From Rhodopirellula islandica (GTDB taxonomy: Bacteria; Planctomycetota; Planctomycetia; Pirellulales; Pirellulaceae), in the NCBI RefSeq assembly GCF_001027925.1, contig NZ_LECT01000019.1, positions 1 to 64,000 on the forward strand: 64,000 nucleotides of DNA, written 5' to 3'. The notes below the pieces were generated by a model. The model did not search any database, was not told where the DNA came from, and saw only the letters and a list, made by a program, of their open reading frames with translations. A program made the translations under genes and the position numbers. Positions 58,001 through 64,000 of this stretch are shown piece after piece. Position 1 is the first letter of the stretch. Each line of letters starts with the position of its first letter.

Positions 58001-61000
58001 CCATCAGGTGCAATTATCGTATCGGCCAGATAGATCCCGATTCCTTGTTCTGAGTGTTCGGCAGCGAAGGCAACTAGCGAACCGTCATCTGAAATTGTCG
58101 GACGATCACCCATCTCCAGGAAACCGGACTGCCGACCCGCGATGGTGTGGACGTTTGTCCAAACATGATTTCCAAGATAGAGTTCGTCATCGACTGTGCT
58201 TGTAACGAAAAGTCCATTGTCCGCAAGCTTTGCTGCAAGCGGAGCAATGGATTCGCTACCGATGTTCCGTATATTCGCGTGTGGCGATGTCACCAAATTC
58301 TCTTTTCGGCCCAATACTGCATCATCCTGATTCGGTGCAGTCAATGCGCTGAACACGTACTGCGGTGTGTCACTATTGTTGAGTGAGGCTGGCACACTAC
58401 TGTGAACAAGGGTGAAAGGGGATTGACGATCTAGGGACGTTGGGTACAGATCTACCCATATCGGGTTCGTGATCGTAACAGGAGGTCTTGCCAGTGTTGT
58501 CAGTGCTGCGGCTGCGGCTGCGAACCCGAACGGCCCTGGCAGAAATGCTCCGATCAAGAAAGAACTGCTAAATGATGGCGAGGTTCTGAGCAATCCTGTG
58601 AGTGGATCTTCAATTACTCCTCCCAGCGTTTCAAGACGTAATCCCGCACCATACAGCCCGCCGTCTCCCATCGCGACTCTGTCAATGGTGTTCCCAGCAC
58701 CTGAGGTCTCGGCATCCCAAGTCTCGAGGAACGTGAGAAGGGCGACACTGTCAGGGCCTATCAAGAGGTCACCTAACCGAGTTCTTGCTGTCAATGTTCT
58801 GTGTGCCAAGACATTGAGCTGATCGTTAATCTGAACGTATTCGCCAAAACTCGTGTGCGGTGCGGACGTCTCATCGCCGAAGCCATCTTCCGCGATGGGG
58901 TGATTGATGAAGTCATTCATCAATCGGTTGATCGATGTTCCTGCGTCGGTCGAGTCAACGGCATAGACATTTCCATAGTGCGAAGCGCCAGTACTTGTCG
59001 TCGCACTGAATGCTACCCACCCATCGTTGTTAATCGACACTCCTTTTCCGATGGAGCTGAAAGTAGTGTCATTGGTGTACACGCTCGAGCCGCTCCGCCC
59101 CGACACAGCGGTTGTGGTATTCGTCGACGCAATCAGCTGGTAATCGAAATTGACTTTTGGATCTTCAATCACCGTGATACGAACAGTGGCCGTCTCCACT
59201 ACACCGCTTTCGTCGACAATTTGATATGTGAAGGAATCAAGCATCACATCATTGCAGGTGACGCTGTTTCGGAGTTCGGCGGAGGTAGTTGGGTCGTACC
59301 GATAGCTACCATCGGCTTGAATGGAGAATAAAGCTCCCCGTTCTGTGGTACCTGACGCGGGTATGACTGTTACGGCCTCGCCGTCCGGATCTGAGTCGTT
59401 CTTCAGCACTCCATTTGCTGCAATGACCAGCGTTCGATCGACCTTTGCGACGGCTGCGTCGTCTACGGCAATTGGAGCATCGTTGACACCGGTAACTGTG
59501 ATAGTGACGGTAGCAATGTCAAAATCAAATCCATCCGAGGCTGCATAGTAAAAAGTATCGGTTTCCGTTTCACCTGCTTTAAGATGATCGAACCGCCCGG
59601 CGGGGTTGTAAAAGAACTTTCCGGAGTCCTTGTTGATATCTATCCGTGCTTGTTTTTCGCTTCTTGCAGAAGTCAACACGGCAATCATCTGATCGCCATC
59701 GGGATCGAAGTCGTTTGCAAGCACTCCGACATCAACAAATAACACAAAGTCCTCTTCCGCCTCGTAATTGTCATCGTTGGCAACAGGTGGCTGGTTCACC
59801 GGGTTCGGTTCAATTGGGACGGTCGTTCCCGACTGTATGTAACCAGCGTCTACCGAGCGGTCCCTTTCATTGCTTTCACCAATCAAGATAGTTTGGGATT
59901 GTCCAGTATTGATGTCAGCGTCGCTGTCTTGCGAAGGATTCCCACCAACTTTGGCTTCTGTGAGCAGGTAACCAACAGGAATCTCGAACTCAACGACATA
60001 GTCACCGAACGCGATTTGACTGAAACCGTATCCACCATCAGGACCTGATACCGCCGTTTGAATGACTCCACCGTCGACGTCGAGAAGTCGCACGGACACG
60101 CCACCGATTCCGATTTCACCATTGTCTTGTAATCCATTGGCATTGCTGTCGAGCCAGACGCGGTCACCGATTGATCCTAAAGACGTTCCTGGGTCTTCGC
60201 TGAGCACGTCTAGAAGCACGATTCCGGCTGTGTTGCCCCCCTGGCTATCTTTTACTTGATAGGTGAACCTGTCTTTAAATGAAGAACCGGGAGCCAATCG
60301 CCCTGCCAGTTCGGTGGCGTCGTAGGTAAATGTTCCGTTCGACTTGAGCGATATTCGCGCACCAGCTTCAGTGAACCCGGAATACGCTTCTACCGTCAAC
60401 GAGTTGCCATCTGCATCGGAGTCATTTCGCAACAGGCCGTCCGCAAATGACATAACCTCGAAGACCTGTCCCGTGGTTACCGGTTGGCTCATTGCGAGCG
60501 GATAGTTGTCATTTTGGGCGATTGGAGAACGATTGTTTTGGCTCGGCACTCCGTTCACCGCGGCTGTGTTCGTTTCTCCGCGATACAAACGAATCTGACT
60601 CAAGAATCGGTTGCCAGCTTGGTCAACCACTTCATACGGAAAGAGATTCTCCCCGAACTCAAGTTCAACATCAGGGACTTCAAAGCGGCCCTGTTCATCC
60701 GAGACAATGGTTTGGCTAGTCGTTCCGAAACGAACAATGGATTTGGGTTCCGTCAGACCACTGACGATGACGCTGGCAAGATCCGTCCTGCGGTCACCTC
60801 GTGTCCCTGTGTCGGAATCGTTGTGTAGACCGAGCAGGACCGTTGGAATGGCGGTGTCGACTGTGATCTTCAATGGCAGCGACTCAGGACTTTCATTTCC
60901 GGCCAAGTCCCGTACCTTGACGGTAATGCTATTGACGCCATCAGGAAGACCGGGAAGCGTGAATGTTCCGTCTGAAGTTGAGATCGTTTCGTACAGTTCT

Positions 61001-64000
61001 CTACCGTTTTGATAGAAAATGACGGTACTGCCGACGGAAGTGAGAAGTTGAACAGTGGGTGTCAAATCCGCCGTAAGTTGATCGCGTGACTCGGCACCCG
61101 TGTCGCTCGATGGATCTAGCTTTAGCGGAAGGACGCCGGGGGACCATGTGTCGAGAACAAAGTTGGTCTGAAGGATGTCCGACGAATTTCCTTCGCCATC
61201 GTTTGCTCGCAATCGCAACGTGTGAAACCCATTACGGATCTCGGATCCCGCAAAAGTCTCAAGAGTCGCAAGATCAAAATTGAAGAAGCCGTTGTCGAGA
61301 AAACTGGTTGCCTCGATGAAGGGGTTGTTGTCAACGCTAACATCAAAGCGAACGACACCACTGGAATCAAAAACTCGCCCAGTCATTGCAAGTGAATTTG
61401 TAATTCGATCAGTATTGGAGGTCCCCGTGTCGTCAATTAACTGAACCTCGATCGTTGGCCCCGATAGATCCTCGAAAGTAACAATCGTTGACGACGAGCT
61501 CGTGTTGCCAGCTTGATCAGACGCCGTGACGAAAATCTCGTTTGACCCTGGGGCCAATGAGATCGAATCGAAACGATAAGTTCCATCTTCTCCAACCGTG
61601 GTGGATCTGCCGAACGGTTGGATACTAATGAGCGACGTCGGCTCACCAATACCGACCAGGCTTACGTTTTCTTGCGAAGCGGCGGTAACGATCCCACTCT
61701 GGAAACGGTCATCTAGCTGGACCGTTGGCACGATCGGCGGTGTTTGATCCACTTCAACGATGCTTGAGATAGCGAAACTGGAAACGTTGCCGGCGATGTC
61801 TTCGCTGGTGGCGGTGAAGACGTGTAGGCCATCGGGTAGATCTGCGAGAGAGAATTCGACGCTAACTCCGCCGATGGTCTGAGCGACTTGCTGGCCCGCT
61901 TGGTAGAGACGGACGATAGAGCCTGATTCGGCTGAGGTCGTTAGCACGAAATTGGATCGCGCCGTGATGTTGTCGGTATTGCTGACGCCGGTGTCGTCTG
62001 CGGCGGCTAGATCGAGCGTTGGAAGCGGTGTCGGTCGCGTTTTGTCGAGTGTGTAGGTGAAGGACTCGGTTGCGGACGTGTTTCCAAGTGAGTCGGTGGC
62101 CGTCAGCTCGAGTGTGTACTGTCCGTCTGCTAGCGCGGCAGCGTTCAAACCGCGTAGTCGCGACATTGAGAAGTCGATGGCGACACCCTGTAACCAGGCC
62201 GTCACGTCTTGGGCGGTGCCTTCATTGAGGGACGCGAATACTTGCGAAACCCCACTCGGATCGTCGATCGTTGCCAAGACCTCAATTTGGCTGGTGATTT
62301 GGTCGGCGGCGTCTCGGCCGGTGTCACGTACCAGTTTCATCGATACGTTGGGTGCCGAAGTGTCGCTGGCGCTGGTCTGAACGCTTAGTTGCCGCGAGAC
62401 TTTGTTCCCGGCTACATCGAATGCTGAGACGGTGAAGTCGTTCGTGCCTTGTTTGAGATCAACTCCATCGATTCGGTAGTTGCCATCACCGTCCGTGATC
62501 GATTCCAGAATACCGTGCAGTGTGTCTGAGGAGCGGAACACGACGACTCGTGTGTTGGGATCTGACTGGCCTACGATCGAGATGGTTTCGACGTCGGTTT
62601 GAACATCGCCCAGGGGTGCCGCATCGGTGTCTTGTGACAAGTCGGCGGTGATGGAGGTTGGGCTGGTTCGATCAACCGTGATCGTCAGCGGGAGTGACGC
62701 GGCACTGGCGTTGCCAGCGTCGTCGCGCGCCACCAAGGTTAAGTCGTGCGAGCCAGAACCGGGGAGTGTGATCGGGATCGTGACCACACCGGTCGCTGTT
62801 TGTGTCGCGATGATCTGCCCGCCAAGCAAGACTTCGACACGGGAGCCGGCAACCGATTCAGCGGTCAGAATCACATCGACTCGATTCGTGATCCCATCGG
62901 AATCGCTTATGCCGGTGTCACTGTTGGCGGTAAGCCTGAATTGTTCCGGCACCGGTGGTGCAACGGTGTCGATGGTGAAGCTGAGCGAACGTGTTTCGGA
63001 CACGTTTTGAAGTGCGTCGAAGGCTCGGACTCTTGCCAAGTACCTGCCATCGGTGATCTCGCGGTTGGCAAGTTGCTGTAAGTCGTCTCGTGAAATTTCA
63101 AACGTTCCATCGGCTGCGTCAAACTCGATGGATCGCCAAACGCCGTTATCCATCGAAACTTCGATTCGACTAATGCCGCTTGGATCATTGGCAACACCGA
63201 CAATGGTCGGATCGGAAGTGATTCGGTCGCGGTCGTTCCAGCCGGTGTCGTCGGCAAGGTTCACGGTTAGTTCGGGCGGAGTGGTTTCATTGCCGATCCG
63301 CGTCACCGTGACAGGAACGCTTGGTCCCGCCGTGAACCCGAGGCCCGCAGCGATTCCGGTTCCAGTGGAAACCGTGAAGTCGTTTGGCCCGACATTGAGC
63401 GGGACGTCCGAGAATGCGAACATGCCGTTGATGAGCGACGTCGTCGTGGCCTGGGTTTCGTTGAGACGCAATGTCGTGAATGGACTGGCGGTTCCGGCCA
63501 AAGTGACTCGTGCAAGGCTGGTGATGTTGTCGTCGAGAGGAATGGAATCGTCGCTCCCCGTTTCCAAGCCAATGGCATTGATGCTGGCTGGCAGTGCGAA
63601 GCTGGTTGCGGACGAAGCAAACCCGTAGGAGTAGAGCAGCGTCATTCGGTCGGCGTAGTCAAGAACACTGTCACCGTTGATGTCGGCGGCCGCGTCGAAG
63701 CCCAATCCATCGGCGTCGGAGGTCATTGCGTCTTGAAAGATCGCCGCGTCGTTGGCGTCGACGAGTGCATCTGAGTTCAAGTCTCCCGCAACACTTACAT
63801 CGAGCGTGTAGTTGCCCGCAGGACCGGAAATCTGCAACAAGCTTATGCCGGCTCGATCGACCACGAACAGCGATGTGGCTCGAACCCCGTCGACGACTCT
63901 TGATACCTGGAGTGCGTGATCGAGCGTGATGGTCGGGGGAGCGATGTCTTGTCCTTCGACGACGACTCGTAACAGTAAATTGCCCTGTGGTGACGATGCC
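52072..64000 (-). CDS. Giant modular surface/secreted protein, 5' end beyond the window
   Basis: At least 3,975 residues; the frame is open to base 64000 and a GTG at 63864 is only internal. Order from the N-terminal side: a dockerin-like EF-hand pair (DLNSDALVDANDAAIFQDA and ADINGDSVLDYADRM, about 63630-63790); about eight Ig-like repeats with a DDTG...D.IT pattern (to about 60600); a cadherin/VCBS-like domain; one SdrD-B module (about 59870-60180); two more cadherin-like domains; a propeller-like region; a zincin HELGHSLSLPH (56587-56619); nine tandem SdrD-B-like repeats (52747-55782); two C-terminal dockerin repeats (NGDDRVSALDALLIINELN). Numbering from 63864 puts HELGH at 2416-2420. Composition dips in the middle. 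Function unknown; adhesion or surface-layer roles are typical. Confidence 0.9.
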   Translation of the reverse strand, partial: ASSPQGNLLLRVVVEGQDIAPPTITLDHALQVSRVVDGVRATSLFVVDRAGISLLQISGPAGNYTLDVSVAGDLNSDALVDANDAAIFQDAMTSDADGLGFDAAADINGDSVLDYADRMTLLYSYGFASSATSFALPASINAIGLETGSDDSIPLDDNITSLARVTLAGTASPFTTLRLNETQATTTSLINGMFAFSDVPLNVGPNDFTVSTGTGIAAGLGFTAGPSVPVTVTRIGNETTPPELTVNLADDTGWNDRDRITSDPTIVGVANDPSGISRIEVSMDNGVWRSIEFDAADGTFEISRDDLQQLANREITDGRYLARVRAFDALQNVSETRSLSFTIDTVAPPVPEQFRLTANSDTGISDSDGITNRVDVILTAESVAGSRVEVLLGGQIIATQTATGVVTIPITLPGSGSHDLTLVARDDAGNASAASLPLTITVDRTSPTSITADLSQDTDAAPLGDVQTDVETISIVGQSDPNTRVVVFRSSDTLHGILESITDGDGNYRIDGVDLKQGTNDFTVSAFDVAGNKVSRQLSVQTSASDTSAPNVSMKLVRDTGRDAADQITSQIEVLATIDDPSGVSQVFASLNEGTAQDVTAWLQGVAIDFSMSRLRGLNAAALADGQYTLELTATDSLGNTSATESFTYTLDKTRPTPLPTLDLAAADDTGVSNTDNITARSNFVLTTSAESGSIVRLYQAGQQVAQTIGGVSVEFSLADLPDGLHVFTATSEDIAGNVSSFAISSIVEVDQTPPIVPTVQLDDRFQSGIVTAASQENVSLVGIGEPTSLISIQPFGRSTTVGEDGTYRFDSISLAPGSNEIFVTASDQAGNTSSSSTIVTFEDLSGPTIEVQLIDDTGTSNTDRITNSLAMTGRVFDSSGVVRFDVSVDNNPFIEATSFLDNGFFNFDLATLETFAGSEIRNGFHTLRLRANDGEGNSSDILQTNFVLDTWSPGVLPLKLDPSSDTGAESRDQLTADLTPTVQLLTSVGSTVIFYQNGRELYETISTSDGTFTLPGLPDGVNSITVKVRDLAGNESPESLPLKITVDTAIPTVLLGLHNDSDTGTRGDRRTDLASVIVSGLTEPKSIVRFGTTSQTIVSDEQGRFEVPDVELEFGENLFPYEVVDQAGNRFLSQIRLYRGETNTAAVNGVPSQNNRSPIAQNDNYPLAMSQPVTTGQVFEVMSFADGLLRNDSDADGNSLTVEAYSGFTEAGARISLKSNGTFTYDATELAGRLAPGSSFKDRFTYQVKDSQGGNTAGIVLLDVLSEDPGTSLGSIGDRVWLDSNANGLQDNGEIGIGGVSVRLLDVDGGVIQTAVSGPDGGYGFSQIAFGDYVVEFEIPVGYLLTEAKVGGNPSQDSDADINTGQSQTILIGESNERDRSVDAGYIQSGTTVPIEPNPVNQPPVANDDNYEAEEDFVLFVDVGVLANDFDPDGDQMIAVLTSARSEKQARIDINKDSGKFFYNPAGRFDHLKAGETETDTFYYAASDGFDFDIATVTITVTGVNDAPIAVDDAAVAKVDRTLVIAANGVLKNDSDPDGEAVTVIPASGTTERGALFSIQADGSYRYDPTTSAELRNSVTCNDVMLDSFTYQIVDESGVVETATVRITVIEDPKVNFDYQLIASTNTTTAVSGRSGSSVYTNDTTFSSIGKGVSINNDGWVAFSATTSTGASHYGNVYAVDSTDAGTSINRLMNDFINHPIAEDGFGDETSAPHTSFGEYVQINDQLNVLAHRTLTARTRLGDLLIGPDSVALLTFLETWDAETSGAGNTIDRVAMGDGGLYGAGLRLETLGGVIEDPLTGLLRTSPSFSSSFLIGAFLPGPFGFAAAAAALTTLARPPVTITNPIWVDLYPTSLDRQSPFTLVHSSVPASLNNSDTPQYVFSALTAPNQDDAVLGRKENLVTSPHANIRNIGSESIAPLAAKLADNGLFVTSTVDDELYLGNHVWTNVHTIAGRQSGFLEMGDRPTISDDGSLVAFAAEHSEQGIGIYLADTIIAPDGSPSTWKKVIGISNDGHLDINETWDDKNDNGVFDNDGTEDIGSVFGIDIDSQVNISPRNFAQAEGFIGFSGHMLACDSTSFASSLILAEYVLAQTSDLASANIRAVERVVSVGQTLDGVGAVSKLALHDSLNDSGQLAFWAKGSLGEGLVIANGISIGFLNASTNDLINTAADALKVSQYVTTTDLPEPSITAFETLTTDPDNFRLEVFDPTNFSESIDVLLQVVSDGSVKSSASYTLRYTSENRYRGDVLRLVSNGVDDEASGDQTILVELGDTIQLMYHSALGKEVATSIEVGRPAGEDHRKAIREVRVRPVTFCSESVPPETCAADPSSRFYDNARILEELQMANIAWAQANIRFVNVEGGVFTNDNIELATASDSISEMLEFGIPDFGESYQSFVRELVDADSDTVDVFFVGDILSINSVNTTPAFTTPGDPYVIVGKAAKSTILNQREPDLFFALAHELGHSLSLPHFDSEIDPIGLPNNNLMLEEIGFVNTVAGVENARRLTPKQVSDAREHSFPVELFQGRQPALRVSLINSERVISLETASSLWLGNDSSSALPSVSSSFFSSDTRALNSNTTWQFRGNASVVDTTVRLDEHPQLISGASRDYAIDPDRGTFTFRVHDLFLEDNGVDQAPDAFEAALHLDSGAFVSPITDLANTDALFNIQADGSFFAGAGVTVSGDVLSPGVLDLTQPIEVSVDVSGLPTDAIATLSFDLLGFGVARSTVQIDVLDANSIPGNSIGGFVYLDANDNGLFDTGEQPISGVTVELSGSESRTMTTLADGSYSFLGLSDGTYTVTQTQPAGFDDGKDTQGTPVLGTVQNDQFVSLVLAGNNVEASGYNFGELPIVVAPNNSISGVVYVDANSNGVFDNGEPTIGGVEINLSGDATRTFTTESNGVYQFTALADGTYTVTQTQPAGFNDGQESAGTPILGTVENDRFVDMTLSGNDVQATGYNFGELFIPGNSIAGTAYVDANENGVFDSGDLPIEGVLVSLSGTESRTMTTDSTGAYRFSDLPDGTYTVAQTQPTEFNDGADTQGTPTLGTVENDRFIDLVLTGNDVQAIGYNFGELAIAPLPNNSISGFVYVDADDDGVFDTNEQPISGVTIILSGEKSRTVTTNANGAYSFTSLPDGTYRIQHVQPPGFEDGKETQGTPLLGSLANGTFADLVLSGNDVQAVGYNFGERPIVIAPNNSISGFVYVDANENGLFDGGEVPISGVTIRLTGSADRTVTTANDGSYAFTSLADGTYTVTQTQPAGFDDGIETPGTPVLGTIGPDSFQALVLSGNNVQATGYNFGQFQIVVPPNNSIAGFVYIDEDDDGVFDPDEVPISGATISLTGPVNRSFTTSTDGSYLFESLPDGTYSVIQTQVAGFDDGKDTQGQPLLGTVENDRFVGLGLSGGIDARNFNFGERETVIAQNSSIAGFVYLDANNNGSFDSEESGISGVVIDLLGPENRTMVTDSTGAYRFASLPDGTYTVRETQPSSFDDGRESQGTPALGTVANDEFAGLVLSGGNTVAIGYNFGEVPLNNSQSIISGRVYIDLNRNGQFDSEPGLRAVEIQLTGPVSRTVLTDQFGSYSFGDLPEGTYSLFQVQPVTYDDGMESLGSQGGEVLPDGFRSIVVDGRNSAVEYNFGEFLRPQPSRNSIGGIVYLDINNNGQRDAPELVLPNVQITLTGPVTSTTVTTPDGTYSFIGLPDGVYTVTQTHPSDFLDGIDAIGIPGNGTLANDSISNILLEDNAVALNYNFGERGLLNPTKRDFLASTPSPEATIQRLMGGLTSAAVFAGSSEDLRMHNPHSPYDVTYDGRVSALDALRVINRLNIMDASTASGEQPLRGTNQVYADVNGDDRVSALDALLIINELNRQSARRFAEGESTVPSASPESISGVEVTLDIDLSRAAKTSIEIRDEELFGGSDSSIFTPQISPVPTTHFESDPYDATASAASIDTVMSEDYSSDFSELNLLDEDSGLEADIN
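52747..55782 (-). repeat. Nine tandem SdrD-B-like protein repeats (~337 bp each)
   Basis: Each unit of about 113 residues begins NNSIxGFVYVDANxNGxFD and ends GYNFGE, with core GTYTVTQTQPAGFDDG. Units 1-5 are closest to each other; 6-9 are more divergent (unit 8 has RVYIDLNRNGQFDSE, unit 9 IVYLDINNNGQRDAP). Nucleotide identity between neighbours is clearly below 100%, so the array is not freshly amplified. Fixed acidic DANxNG loops suggest calcium binding. Confidence 0.9.

Overview
The window looks like a stretch of a planctomycete chromosome, most probably Rhodopirellula or a close relative in the Pirellulaceae. The grounds are indirect: an arylsulfatase-type sulfatase and a PhoPQ-activated (PqaA-type) protein side by side, a CsrA with a long tail, a PPi-type phosphofructokinase, a giant exported protein with dockerin, cadherin-like and SdrD-B-like modules, loosely packed genes on both strands, and many short hairpin-rich repeats between genes. 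No database search was possible, so the assignment rests on recognised families.

Layout. 0.3-1.9 kb: gltX. 1.9-9.4 kb (minus strand): an export system made of a TolC-like outer-membrane lipoprotein, an HlyD-type adaptor, a double ATPase and two ABC-2 permeases; the last four overlap end to end. 9.8-18.1 kb: a SpoIIAA-like protein, a zinc alcohol dehydrogenase, a short-type glucan phosphorylase, a Rieske protein and a two-domain M16 peptidase. 18.3-23.8 kb: the glycine cleavage set gcvT-gcvH-gcvPA-gcvPB followed by a lipoate ligase whose GTG start overlaps the gcvPB stop; the ligase can supply the lipoyl group of GcvH. 23.9-30.3 kb: a zinc-ribbon membrane protein, then a minus-strand run csrA - NtrC-type regulator - thiD, an exported unknown and a DUF374-type acyltransferase. 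31-39.3 kb: PPi-type phosphofructokinase, mutM, a membrane acyltransferase, a class V aminotransferase, an esterase, a frameshifted small exported protein and a sulfatase. 39.6-50 kb: a PqaA-type protein, a YjbQ protein and fusA (converging on a shared terminator), purine nucleoside phosphorylase with an overlapping GXGXG protein, a VWA membrane protein, metK, a metallophosphatase and tRNA-Arg(CCU).

50.2-51.7 kb is a scar at the tRNA: the N-terminal half of an integrase runs straight into the C-terminal half of a GmrSD-like (DUF1524 + RAMA) restriction protein. From 52.1 kb to the window edge one minus-strand gene encodes at least 3,975 residues of a surface or secreted protein: dockerin-like EF-hands, Ig-like repeats, cadherin-like and SdrD-B modules, a zincin motif, nine tandem ~113-residue SdrD-B-like repeats and two C-terminal dockerin repeats. 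Its 5' end lies outside the window.

The intergenic DNA carries several repeat families. The clearest is a 111-bp near-palindromic element present twice in inverted orientation (39461-39571 and 46011-46121, 107/111 identical). The first copy abuts a second, 131-bp palindromic element. Other families are a CTGCACGACCTC element in five places and a 55-bp element in three. I found no CRISPR array, rRNA or intact insertion sequence.
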